Shown in pieces: positions 35,178 to 42,381 of a stretch of 43,440 nucleotides of DNA. The position numbers were made by a program, and so were the translations under genes. The notes beneath the pieces are model-generated. The model saw nothing but the letters and a program-made list of their open reading frames with translations, was not told where the DNA came from and made no database searches. Every line of letters starts with the position of its first letter. Positions within the stretch are counted from its first letter, which is position 1. The DNA comes from a virus, in the IMG/VR virus record IMGVR_UViG_3300044695_004426, positions 1 through 43,440 of that record; one strand, given 5' to 3'.

Positions 35178-35206
35178 TTGTGTTTGTGTTTCCTATGGTC
35201 TACGAT
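35178..35206 (+). promoter_or_regulatory. strong sigma70-type promoter, family member 3
   Basis: -35 TTGTGT (35178-35183), 17-base spacer, -10 TACGAT (35201-35206). Thirty-five bases (35175-35209) match the promoter at 13122-13156 exactly. The leader has a variant hairpin TGGG (35215-35218)/CCCA (35224-35227) with loop AACGA, and the ribosome site AAGGAGCAGAC. Confidence 0.75.
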
Positions 35207-35249
35207 GGTCCACATGGGAACGACCCACACAACACAAGGAGCAGACAAC

Positions 35250-35489
35250 ATGAATGAGATCAGTTACACACCGCAGTCATTGTTCGTGGCATCCACCGAA
35301 TGCCGATCGGCTGACGGTCAGACGTTCACCGTGTTTGAGATGGAGGACGGACGGTTCGGCAACAGCATCGTCGGGTTCGGTTTCGTGTCACCGTGGATGG
35401 TGGTCGATGAGGTTCAGCGGGTGTTCTCGCAGCCTGCCCGGTCCGAGTGGTCAGGGATCGCAGCGGGCATGAAGGCAGGTGCGTTGTGA
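35250..35489 (+). CDS. small unknown protein behind promoter 3
   Basis: 79 residues from ATG 35250 with AAGGAGCAG upstream. It is beta-rich (TECRSADGQTFTVFEMEDGR, GNSIVGFGFVSPW) with no recognised family. It overlaps the next GTG start by 4 bases, and is likely made early and abundantly given the strong promoter. Confidence 0.6.
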   Translation: MNEISYTPQSLFVASTECRSADGQTFTVFEMEDGRFGNSIVGFGFVSPWMVVDEVQRVFSQPARSEWSGIAAGMKAGAL

Positions 35490-35746
35490 TCTACACAGAA
35501 AGCGACCTCGTGAAGATCTCACAAACCGAACATAACGCCATGTGGGTGATCCGGTGGCAGCGACCCGACGGGTCATGGTTCACGACGAAACCGATCATGT
35601 GTGACACGTTGTCCGAAGCGATTCACGGGGAACTCGAGAAACACGGCCAGGAAATGTGTGAGGGATCCCGGTTCGGTTTGTGGTCGGTGTACGACGCGGT
35701 TGAGTCCGAGTTGTGGCAGTCCGGTTACTACAACGGGGAGGAGTGA
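35486..35746 (+). CDS. small unknown protein
   Basis: 86 residues from GTG 35486, coupled to the previous stop. It is Trp-rich (NAMWVIRWQRPDGSWFTT, FGLWSVYDAVESELW) and resembles a compact alpha/beta fold. The family is not recognised. Confidence 0.6.
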   Translation: MIYTESDLVKISQTEHNAMWVIRWQRPDGSWFTTKPIMCDTLSEAIHGELEKHGQEMCEGSRFGLWSVYDAVESELWQSGYYNGEE

Positions 35747-36042
35747 TGGACGACCAGCCGACACACGTTGCGTATCTGACCGGTAGAGGGTTTGAGGGTC
35801 TGACGCCACGCTACGAAGTGAAGATCGTGGAACGGACCTCAGGTTCGTATCTGCCGGACTTGGATCTATACACCGGGGACGTGTGGGCGTACCACGACGA
35901 AACCGAGATCCACCCTGACCTGTGGGGATTCTTTCACGATCACGGGCTGTCCACGTTCGGAAGCGATTCCGAGGTGGCACAGATGATCTGTTCAGACGGG
36001 ATGATCTACCTACAACGCAACGACCCGTCAGAGGCGCTGTAA
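35746..36042 (+). CDS. small unknown protein
   Basis: 98 residues from ATG 35746, with GGGGAGGAG just upstream and TGATG overlap. Aromatic-rich (YTGDVWAYHDETEIHPDLW, GFFHDHGLSTFGSD). The family is not recognised. The following 73 bases contain a GACGG/CCGTC hairpin and the next leader. Confidence 0.55.
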   Translation: MDDQPTHVAYLTGRGFEGLTPRYEVKIVERTSGSYLPDLDLYTGDVWAYHDETEIHPDLWGFFHDHGLSTFGSDSEVAQMICSDGMIYLQRNDPSEAL

Positions 36043-36115
36043 GGCCCTCAGACGGCGTTCGGTCCGTCAGGTCAGGGAATCCACCACAACCGAAACACAA
36101 CACGGGAGAACACAA

Positions 36116-36445
36116 GTGACGACCCTATGGGATTATCAGGCGGAACAACAGGCCCGAAACACCGATCCGATTACCTCGAAGATCGCAGCGGGCAAACTCA
36201 GACCGGGAACGGCGAAGGCACGACTACTGGCCACCTACCGGTCCGGTCCTCTCACCGACGAACAGGCGGCGGAGATCGCCGGGTTCGACCTGTACCAAGC
36301 GACGAAACGATGCGCCGACCTGCGACGTGACGGACTGATCCACCAGGTCGGCGTCACGGAGGGTCGGTCAGGTACGGTGCGGATGGTGTGTGACCTCACC
36401 GAACACGGAAGGGACACGGTGAACGATGCGACACGTTTGGGATGA
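36116..36445 (+). CDS. winged-helix DNA-binding protein
   Basis: 109 residues from GTG 36116 (CGGGAGAAC upstream). The N-terminus NTDPITSKIAAGKLRPGT, then KARLLATYRSGPLTDEQAAE, IAGFDLYQATKRCADLRR and DGLIHQVG, is a MarR-like winged helix with the recognition helix near residues 55-75. Widespread in actinophages; it probably regulates transcription from phage promoters. It overlaps the next gene by 20 bases. Confidence 0.65.
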   Translation: MTTLWDYQAEQQARNTDPITSKIAAGKLRPGTAKARLLATYRSGPLTDEQAAEIAGFDLYQATKRCADLRRDGLIHQVGVTEGRSGTVRMVCDLTEHGRDTVNDATRLG

Positions 36446-36722
36446 GTGGTGGATTACGAAGATCGTCGGGCTGCATGTGTGGCACATGAAACGGACCACG
36501 GCGTTAGAAACCGAGTTGAGGACCGTTCACCGCAAACTCGCCACCCTCGAGGAAGTGTTGTCGCGGTCGAACGAGGCCATGTCCGAAGCGGAGATGGCGT
36601 TACGAATGGCGATCGACGGCATGATCCGTCACCAACAGGAACGGGACCGGGCGGTGGACTTCGCCGTGGCAGCCGGGTTGGACAACATCCGAGATCATCT
36701 GAACATGGGGGAGGAATCGTGA
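36426..36722 (+). CDS. coiled-coil protein, unknown
   Basis: 98 residues from ATG 36426. A Trp-rich N-terminus (MRHVWDEWWITKIVGLHVW) is followed by a long coiled coil (ALETELRTVHRKLATLEEVL onward). The Trp-rich end could insert in a membrane or bind a partner; unknown function. Confidence 0.55.
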   Translation: MRHVWDEWWITKIVGLHVWHMKRTTALETELRTVHRKLATLEEVLSRSNEAMSEAEMALRMAIDGMIRHQQERDRAVDFAVAAGLDNIRDHLNMGEES

Positions 36723-36871
36723 GAGGTTTACTGGTCGGGTCGGCGGTGATCGTGGCAGGGATCGGGTCGCCGTTTCTTGTGGAGTGGGCGGCGTCCACGG
36801 TGACAGGGTTTCTAGTATTCGCCACGGCGGTCGGTGTTTCGCTTAGCCTGCTGCTCCGTGGTTCTTCGTAA
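36719..36871 (+). CDS. tiny two-span membrane protein
   Basis: 50 residues from GTG 36719, coupled to the coiled-coil gene. Two hydrophobic segments (LLVGSAVIVAGIGSPFLVEW and VTGFLVFATAVGVSLSLLL) make up nearly the whole protein. Role unknown. Confidence 0.5.
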   Translation: MRGLLVGSAVIVAGIGSPFLVEWAASTVTGFLVFATAVGVSLSLLLRGSS

Positions 36872-37217
36872 CTGGTGGGAGCAGGCGGCGTGTCGAACGG
36901 ACGGGACCGAGCGTTGGTTCCGTCAGCACCGCACACAACAGGAAACAACGGAACTGGTTCGGGTGTGCCACGAGGTCTGCCCGGTTCAGGAAGAGTGTTT
37001 GTCGGAGGCGTTGGAACGGTGCGAACGGTTCGGGGTGTGGGGCGGTTACACCGAACCGGAACTGTTCGCCATCCGAACCAGGCGGTTCGGACGGTGCGTT
37101 GTTTGTGGTCGCCGCTGGCCGAAACCTAGTCTAAGGAAACCGACGCTTACCTGCCGGATCTGTCTTATCGAACAACTAGACAAGGAGAACGAACATGAAT
37201 CCACCATCGACCGCTGA
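36858..37217 (+). CDS. WhiB-like (Wbl) iron-sulfur regulator with extra zinc ribbon
   Basis: 119 residues from GTG 36858 (GTG 36834 is also in frame). The Wbl pattern is WWEQAACR (C12), VCHEVCPVQEEC (C37, C41, C47) and the RFGVWGGYTEPE turn. The central cysteines are C-x3-C, where Wbl proteins normally have C-x2-C. A second pair of knuckles, CVVC (80-83) and CRIC (99-102), adds a zinc ribbon to the C-terminus. Wbl proteins bind a [4Fe-4S] cluster and the main sigma factor; phage copies can steer host transcription. Wbl is confined to actinobacteria and their phages. Confidence 0.8.
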   Translation: MVLRNWWEQAACRTDGTERWFRQHRTQQETTELVRVCHEVCPVQEECLSEALERCERFGVWGGYTEPELFAIRTRRFGRCVVCGRRWPKPSLRKPTLTCRICLIEQLDKENEHESTIDR

Positions 37218-37425
37218 CTTGTTGTTGGACGCCGCAGCGTCGGACGACATGGACCCTGATCTCAGGTTGCTAATCATCGACGCCGCTAATGAGCTTTCTC
37301 AAGCGATTACCCGTGCCGTGGTCCTCGAGCGTGCGTTACGGGCACCGGTCCCACCGGCACCGCCGTCGTCCCGTGTGGACAACCGACCTGGTGTCCCACC
37401 GATTATGGATCGGAGGTCACGGTGA
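37195..37425 (+). CDS. small unknown protein
   Basis: 76 residues from ATG 37195 (AAGGAGAAC upstream), overlapping the Wbl gene end by 23 bases. Acidic, helical N-terminal half (ADLLLDAAASDDMDPDLR) and a Pro-rich tail. No family recognised. Confidence 0.55.
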   Translation: MNPPSTADLLLDAAASDDMDPDLRLLIIDAANELSQAITRAVVLERALRAPVPPAPPSSRVDNRPGVPPIMDRRSR

Positions 37426-37628
37426 CGGTTGTGTGGGTGTTGTTGGCTCTGATCGTGGGGTGCGGTTGTTGGGCGGTCGGGTTCCTGTTGTGGAAAGACA
37501 CGGAGGCGGCGTCCCTGTGGAATCGACGATCGGTTGGGACGCTCGCCGGGGCGTGTGTCGGGTTCGGTGCCGGACTGTTCCTGTTGTGGTGGTCGGCGTT
37601 CAGTATCGCCGCCATGATCGGAGGGTGA
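37422..37628 (+). CDS. small two-span membrane protein
   Basis: 68 residues from GTG 37422, coupled to the previous stop. Two hydrophobic helices (VVWVLLALIVGCGCWAVGF, and GTLAGACVGFGAGLFLLWW) around a charged loop. It directly precedes the modification operon. Role unknown. Confidence 0.55.
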   Translation: MTVVWVLLALIVGCGCWAVGFLLWKDTEAASLWNRRSVGTLAGACVGFGAGLFLLWWSAFSIAAMIGG

Positions 37629-37629
37629 C

Positions 37630-38217
37630 GTGAGGGTCGCTAAGGAACTGGACTCGTTGTTGTTCCCGGTGGGTGAACTGACCTCGTTGCCGGGGAACCC
37701 GCGACGTGGTGACGTGGACGCGGTCGCCCGGTCGTATGAACGATTCGGCCAACGGAAACCGATCGTGGCGAGACGCAGCGACGACGGAACGAACGTCGTT
37801 GTTGCCGGTAATCACCAACTCGAGGCGGCACGACAACTCGGGTGGGAACAGATCGCTGTCGTGTGGACTGATGATCTGACCGACGATCAGGCTAAGGCGT
37901 TTGCGTTGGCCGACAACCGGATCGCTGATCTCGGCACCTACGATAACGACGATCTGTTGGTGTTGTTGTCTGAGGTGGACGACTTGGACGGCACCGGTTA
38001 CACAACGGCAGACGTGGACGATCTGCGGTCCCTGCTCGAGTTCGATCCGATGGGATCCATTGACGATCTGATCGGTGAACTCGGAGACATGGACGGCACC
38101 GAGGGGAACGTCACCGTTCGGCTGGACGTCCCGTCGTATGTGGCGGACCAATGGAACGCCCACCGGAAGGGTTTCGATTCGGACGCCGAAGCGTTGTCGT
38201 ACCTGTTGGACAAGTGA
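37630..38217 (+). CDS. ParB/Srx-fold protein upstream of dpdA
   Basis: 195 residues from GTG 37630. Residues about 15-100 follow the ParB N-terminal domain: LTSLPGNPRRGDVDAVARSY, KPIVARRSDDGTNVVVAGNH, QLEAARQLGWEQIAVVW, then AKAFALADNRIADLG. The CTP-binding GxxR of partition ParB is VAGNHQ here, as in many phage ParB-like proteins. The C-terminal 80 residues are acidic and helical. It ends one base before the dpdA start, so the two are almost certainly cotranslated; it may recognise DNA sites or nick DNA for the base-exchange enzyme, which is my inference. Confidence 0.7.
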   Translation: MRVAKELDSLLFPVGELTSLPGNPRRGDVDAVARSYERFGQRKPIVARRSDDGTNVVVAGNHQLEAARQLGWEQIAVVWTDDLTDDQAKAFALADNRIADLGTYDNDDLLVLLSEVDDLDGTGYTTADVDDLRSLLEFDPMGSIDDLIGELGDMDGTEGNVTVRLDVPSYVADQWNAHRKGFDSDAEALSYLLDK

Positions 38218-38218
38218 C

Positions 38219-39169
38219 GTGGATAACGAACCGGTTTCTGTCCTGTTCTCGTATTGGTACTTTCAGAATCAGACACCGTTCGACAAGATCACGGCGGCGT
38301 TACGGGAAGCGACGAGGCGTGGCAGAACCGTTCGGGTGTTGGTGGACTCGGGCGCGTTCTCAGCAGATACGCAAGGTCACCGGATCTCAGTCGATGAGTA
38401 CGCCGACTGGGTTCGTGATCGGGTGGTTCCTGAGTGGGGTCCGTGGGTGGTTGGGTGCCTGAACTTGGATGTGTTGAGGAACCCGGAGGCGTCGTGGAAG
38501 AACTGGCGCAGGTTGGCGGATCGTGGTGTGGACACCATCCCGGTAACGCACATGGGCGACGGATCAGACGTGATCGACCGTTACGTCGCGACCGGTTCGG
38601 ATTATGTGGCGTTGGGCGCAATGGTCGGGAAGTCGATTACTCGGAAAGCTCGGTGGGCGGCTCACATCCATAAACACGTCCTAAGTAAGCATCCCGACGT
38701 GAGGTTGCACGGTTTGGGTTTGTCGAGTCAGGAACTGGTGGAACGGTTGCCGTGGTACTCGGTGGATTCGTCGTCGTTCGGGTCGGGTTACCGGTTCGCT
38801 CGGGCGTTGGTTTATGACCGTCAGTCCCGTAAGTGTGTGACGTTTCAGTTGTCGGGTGCGCCGCCTGAACGTTCGGTGTTGGAGATGATCCGTCGGGATT
38901 ACGGGTTGGCTTGGGACGACATTCGAGATCCTGGTGCCCATAATCGGCGGGTGTTGGTTCAGTTCGCGGCCCGTAGTTTGTTAGCGTGGCAGTATGATCT
39001 CCGCAGGTTTCGTCCGGTGACGGCACCACCGTCAAGGTCTGTTACCGGACCTCATGTGTCGTTCGTGGATGCTAATCCTGAACGGGCTGGTTGGTTGTTT
39101 GACGGTCCGCACATCACTCACGCCGACGGCAACCCGGTAGACACCGCAAACTACTTGGAGGCCCTATGA
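38219..39169 (+). CDS. dpdA: DpdA-type DNA guanine transglycosylase
   Basis: 316 residues from GTG 38219. It is a TGT-superfamily TIM barrel with VLVDSGAFSADTQG (D43), a NLDV element near 82-85, HMGDGSDVI, the loop YVALGAMVGKS, and HGLGLSSQE leading to WYSVDSSSF with D183, the counterpart of the TGT nucleophile. The divergence from tRNA-TGT and its linkage to preQ0-synthesis genes match the phage DpdA family, which swaps guanine in DNA for a 7-deazaguanine base. The gene overlaps queC by 4 bases. With no QueF or amidine-forming enzyme visible, preQ0 is the expected base. Confidence 0.8.
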   Translation: MDNEPVSVLFSYWYFQNQTPFDKITAALREATRRGRTVRVLVDSGAFSADTQGHRISVDEYADWVRDRVVPEWGPWVVGCLNLDVLRNPEASWKNWRRLADRGVDTIPVTHMGDGSDVIDRYVATGSDYVALGAMVGKSITRKARWAAHIHKHVLSKHPDVRLHGLGLSSQELVERLPWYSVDSSSFGSGYRFARALVYDRQSRKCVTFQLSGAPPERSVLEMIRRDYGLAWDDIRDPGAHNRRVLVQFAARSLLAWQYDLRRFRPVTAPPSRSVTGPHVSFVDANPERAGWLFDGPHITHADGNPVDTANYLEAL

Positions 39170-39819
39170 CCGCCCTCGTTGTCTTGTCCGGTGGGATGGA
39201 CTCGGTGACCGCTTTAGCGTTCGCTAACGCCACACACACCACCGTCCACGCACTCACCGTCGATTACGGGCAACGACACGACCGGGAGATCAACGCCGCT
39301 GAGGTTCAGGCGGCACGGTTCGCAGACCGGCACGACGTTCTCAGCCTCCGTCGGATCGGCGGCCTATTGGAAGGGTCAGCACTCACCGACACCGTGCCCG
39401 TCCCTGAGGGTCACTACTCGGACGACACGATGCGGGCAACGATCGTCCCGAACCGAAACGCCATCCTCGCCAACATTGCCGCAGGGGTAGCGGTCGCTCG
39501 AGGACTGGACGCTATCGTTCTCGGTGTTCACGCCGGCGACCACCCGATTTACCCGGACTGCCGACCCGAGTTCGTTACCGCCCTCCAACAACTGTTGTCC
39601 GTTGCAAACGACCACCAGGTCAGGGTGGAGGCACCGTTCCTGAACACCGACAAGGCCGGGATCTTACGGGTCGGGTTGGCTCTCGGTGTCGATTACGCCG
39701 ACACTTGGACCTGTTATCAGGGTCGGGACCGGGCGTGCGGTCGGTGCGGTTCGTGTGTGGAACGGTTGGAAGCGTTCGCCGAGATCGGTCGTGAGGACCC
39801 GTTGGAGTACGAACCGTGA
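39166..39819 (+). CDS. queC: 7-cyano-7-deazaguanine synthase QueC
   Basis: 217 residues from ATG 39166. The ATP pyrophosphatase loop is LSGGMDSVTAL near residues 7-17, followed by LTVDYGQRHDREI and IVPNRNAILANIA. A four-Cys zinc site is TCYQGRDRACGRCGSCVER. QueC uses ATP and ammonia to turn 7-carboxy-7-deazaguanine into preQ0. Length and motifs match bacterial QueC. It is coupled to dpdA before and queD after, so it provides the substrate for DNA modification. Confidence 0.92.
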   Translation: MTALVVLSGGMDSVTALAFANATHTTVHALTVDYGQRHDREINAAEVQAARFADRHDVLSLRRIGGLLEGSALTDTVPVPEGHYSDDTMRATIVPNRNAILANIAAGVAVARGLDAIVLGVHAGDHPIYPDCRPEFVTALQQLLSVANDHQVRVEAPFLNTDKAGILRVGLALGVDYADTWTCYQGRDRACGRCGSCVERLEAFAEIGREDPLEYEP

Positions 39820-40271
39820 CGTACCGGTCCGGCAAGACATTCACACACGAAGTCGGGTTGTCGGCGGCGTTCAGACAATGGCGAGCCGAGTCCCATTGCC
39901 GGTTCCTTCACGGATACGCACTCAGTTTCACGTTCACGTTCCAAGCAACCGACCTAGACGACAACGGTTGGGTCGTGGACTTCGGAGGACTGAAACTGTT
40001 GCGCCGCTGGTTGGAGGACACGTTCGACCACAAGACGGTCATAGCGTCCGACGACCCCGAACTGGACTGGTTCGAGCACGCCGACCGGGTTGGACTGTTG
40101 GACCTGGTGATCCTCGACGACGGTGTCGGATGTGAACGATTCGCTAAACACGGTGCCGACCTCGCAACACGATTCCTGTACGAAACAGACCTGAACGACC
40201 GGGTCCGGTTGGTGTCGTGCCGTGTCGCAGAACACGGAGGCAACTTCGCTGAGTGGGTGGAGGATCCGTGA
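39816..40271 (+). CDS. queD: 6-carboxytetrahydropterin synthase QueD, variant zinc site
   Basis: 151 residues from GTG 39816. It is a tunnelling-fold protein with the catalytic Cys28 in SHCRFLHGYALSF and the catalytic pair DTFDHKTV (about residues 68-75). The canonical HGH is HGY here (Y34), and the usual AAHR near residue 18 is AAFR, so two zinc-ligand positions differ from standard QueD; His27 and His32 remain. The sequence otherwise fits a QueD subclass, with NGWVVDFGGLK typical. It converts dihydroneopterin triphosphate to 6-carboxytetrahydropterin. Confidence 0.8.
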   Translation: MTYRSGKTFTHEVGLSAAFRQWRAESHCRFLHGYALSFTFTFQATDLDDNGWVVDFGGLKLLRRWLEDTFDHKTVIASDDPELDWFEHADRVGLLDLVILDDGVGCERFAKHGADLATRFLYETDLNDRVRLVSCRVAEHGGNFAEWVEDP

Positions 40272-40972
40272 ACACGCTCACCGTGTCCGAGATCTTCGGA
40301 CCAACCATTCAGGGTGAAGGCCCGTCAATGGGTAGGCGGGCAGCGTTCGTCCGGTTAGGGCGATGTAACCTGAACTGTTCGTGGTGCGACACGCCGTTCA
40401 CTTGGGACTGGACCGGTCAGAACGGCACCGTGTTCGACCCGTCCACAGAGCTTGCGTCGATACCGGTCGGAGAGGTTGCCGACACCGTCCGTGAGATGGG
40501 CGTTCGCCTACTCGTCGTCACCGGTGGCGAGCCGATGATCCAGCAACGCAAGATCTCTGAACTTGTGGACCTGTTGGACGGGATCACAACCGAGGTCGAA
40601 ACGAACGCCACGATCGTTCCGATCGCCGCAACGACGGACGCTGTCGCCCGATACAACCTGTCTCCGAAACTGGCGAACTCAGGCATCCCGCACCGGCAAC
40701 GCATCTCCGACGAGGCGATCGCCGCCTACCTCGAAACCGGGAAAGCGATCCTAAAGTTCGTGGTTCAGACCGCCGCCGACGTGGAAGAGATCGAACACCT
40801 AACCGACCGGCACAACATTGACCCCGACCTGGTGTGGATCATGCCGGAAGGCCGAACACAACCTGAGATCATGGCGGCGTCACAACACGTCATGGAACAG
40901 GCGATCAGTCACCGTTGGAACTACTCGTCCCGACTGCATGTGTTGGGGTGGGGTGATCGGAGGTCGGTGTGA
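40268..40972 (+). CDS. queE: 7-carboxy-7-deazaguanine synthase QueE
   Basis: 234 residues from GTG 40268, coupled to queD. It is a radical SAM enzyme with C33-x3-C37-x2-C40 (CNLNCSWC) after the GPTIQGEGPSMG loop, and a VVTGGEPMIQ motif that contacts SAM. QueE contracts the ring of carboxytetrahydropterin to 7-carboxy-7-deazaguanine. The C-terminal half, IMPEGRTQPEIMAASQHVME, fits QueE well. The longer ORF from 40253 adds no conserved sequence. Confidence 0.9.
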   Translation: MNTLTVSEIFGPTIQGEGPSMGRRAAFVRLGRCNLNCSWCDTPFTWDWTGQNGTVFDPSTELASIPVGEVADTVREMGVRLLVVTGGEPMIQQRKISELVDLLDGITTEVETNATIVPIAATTDAVARYNLSPKLANSGIPHRQRISDEAIAAYLETGKAILKFVVQTAADVEEIEHLTDRHNIDPDLVWIMPEGRTQPEIMAASQHVMEQAISHRWNYSSRLHVLGWGDRRSV

Positions 40973-41874
40973 CCAGCAGGGACGTTGTAACGATCAGTTG
41001 GGACACCGTTCAGGTCGAAGCGAAACGGTTGGCGGCACGATGGGCGTCCCGACGACACACGATCACCGGTGTCTACGGGGTCCCTACGGGTGGCGCACCG
41101 GTCGCAGCGTTAGTCGCCGGACACCTCGAGGTCCCCATCATGGACGACCCCGACCCGACCGCCCTCGTTGTGGATGACCTTGTGGATACCGGACACACTT
41201 TGACCCGATACCAACAGTTAGGACGCCTCACCGACGCCCTGTTCCGCAAACCTCACTCCCCGACCAACCTTGCACCCGAAGCAACCGAACTGGACGGGTG
41301 GTTAGCGTTCCCGTGGGAAAGATCAGACGGGGCACCAACCGACGCAGTAACACGGATCATTGAATGGGTAGGTGAGGACCCCACCCGCGAAGGTCTGATC
41401 GACACACCGAAACGGGTCGCTAAGGCGTACCGGGAACTCACCGAAGGTTACGACCACGACCCGGCACAGATCCTGTCCACCGTGTTCGACGAACCATGCG
41501 ACCAGATGGTCATTCTCGACCGGATCGACTTCACGTCCCTCTGCGAACACCACCTACTCCCGTTCATCGGCACGGTGTCCATCGGTTATGTACCGGACGG
41601 CAAAGTCGTCGGGTTGTCGAAACTGGCACGGATCGTGGACTGCTACGCACGCCGCTTCCAGATCCAAGAACGACTCACCAACCAGGTTGCCCAAGCACTC
41701 CAAGACCACCTAAACCCTGCCGGTGTCGCCGTGATCGTCCGTGCCCACCATTCATGCATGTCGCTTCGAGGTGTCCGCAAAGCAAACGGGCAGATGGTCA
41801 CGTCCGCCATGTTGGGGGTGTTCAGGACCAGTCCTGAGGCCCGAGCCGAGTTCACGTCGGCGCTTACACCCTGA
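40969..41874 (+). CDS. folE: phosphoribosyltransferase-GTP cyclohydrolase I fusion
   Basis: 301 residues from GTG 40969. Residues 1-118 are a type I phosphoribosyltransferase: the PRPP loop ALVVDDLVDTGHTL (65-78) follows an N-terminal GVYGVPTGGAPVA loop and ends at DGWLAFPWE. Residues 124-298 are GTP cyclohydrolase I with zinc ligands C192 and H195 (CEHHLLPF) and C263 (HHSCMSLRG), and QIQERLTNQVA. FolE makes dihydroneopterin triphosphate, the first precursor for QueD. The fused transferase could salvage guanine to GMP and thus feed FolE; that link is inferred. Confidence 0.88.
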   Translation: MTSRDVVTISWDTVQVEAKRLAARWASRRHTITGVYGVPTGGAPVAALVAGHLEVPIMDDPDPTALVVDDLVDTGHTLTRYQQLGRLTDALFRKPHSPTNLAPEATELDGWLAFPWERSDGAPTDAVTRIIEWVGEDPTREGLIDTPKRVAKAYRELTEGYDHDPAQILSTVFDEPCDQMVILDRIDFTSLCEHHLLPFIGTVSIGYVPDGKVVGLSKLARIVDCYARRFQIQERLTNQVAQALQDHLNPAGVAVIVRAHHSCMSLRGVRKANGQMVTSAMLGVFRTSPEARAEFTSALTP

Positions 41875-41916
41875 CCGGAACCGCGACATTCGCGACACGG
41901 CACTACGCTTCGGGTT

Positions 41917-42381
41917 ATGGCTCTCACCAACGATCAGAAACAGAACATTGTGGATCTCAGGTTGTCGGGTGTCACGGTCCGGCAGATTCAGGATCAGACC
42001 GGGCACTCAACAAACACGGTGCAACGGGTGTGGTCGGAGTATCTGCGGGCGTCGGCGGTGGACCGTCGGGAAGAGGTCGAAGCTCGCCGGGAGGAACTGA
42101 TCTTGCGGCACGAACGGATCGCTGATCGTGCCCGTGTGGAGGCCGCCAAGTTTCGTCGCAAGGTGGATCAGGAATCGGGGCGGGTTCTCGTGGACGGGAA
42201 TCCGTCTGCTTACGCCCGTTTGCTGCGGGAGGAACGGGACGCGTTGCGGGAGGTGGCCCGCCTGACCGGTGCCGACGCCCCGGTGCGGGTCGAACATTCC
42301 GGTTCGGTTGGTGTGGACCTGTCACCGGACCGGGAGGCCCTGTTCCATCGCCTCATGTCCCTCGCCGGGTCTGTGAACTAG
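41917..42381 (+). CDS. terminase small subunit
   Basis: 154 residues from ATG 41917. An N-terminal HTH (IVDLRLSGVTVRQIQDQTG, then HSTNTVQRVWSEYL) is followed by a long charged coiled coil (RREEVEARREELILRHERI) and a short C-terminal tail likely to touch the large subunit. The position directly before, and sharing a base with, the large terminase supports this call. It binds the packaging site on concatemeric DNA. Confidence 0.75.
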   Translation: MALTNDQKQNIVDLRLSGVTVRQIQDQTGHSTNTVQRVWSEYLRASAVDRREEVEARREELILRHERIADRARVEAAKFRRKVDQESGRVLVDGNPSAYARLLREERDALREVARLTGADAPVRVEHSGSVGVDLSPDREALFHRLMSLAGSVN

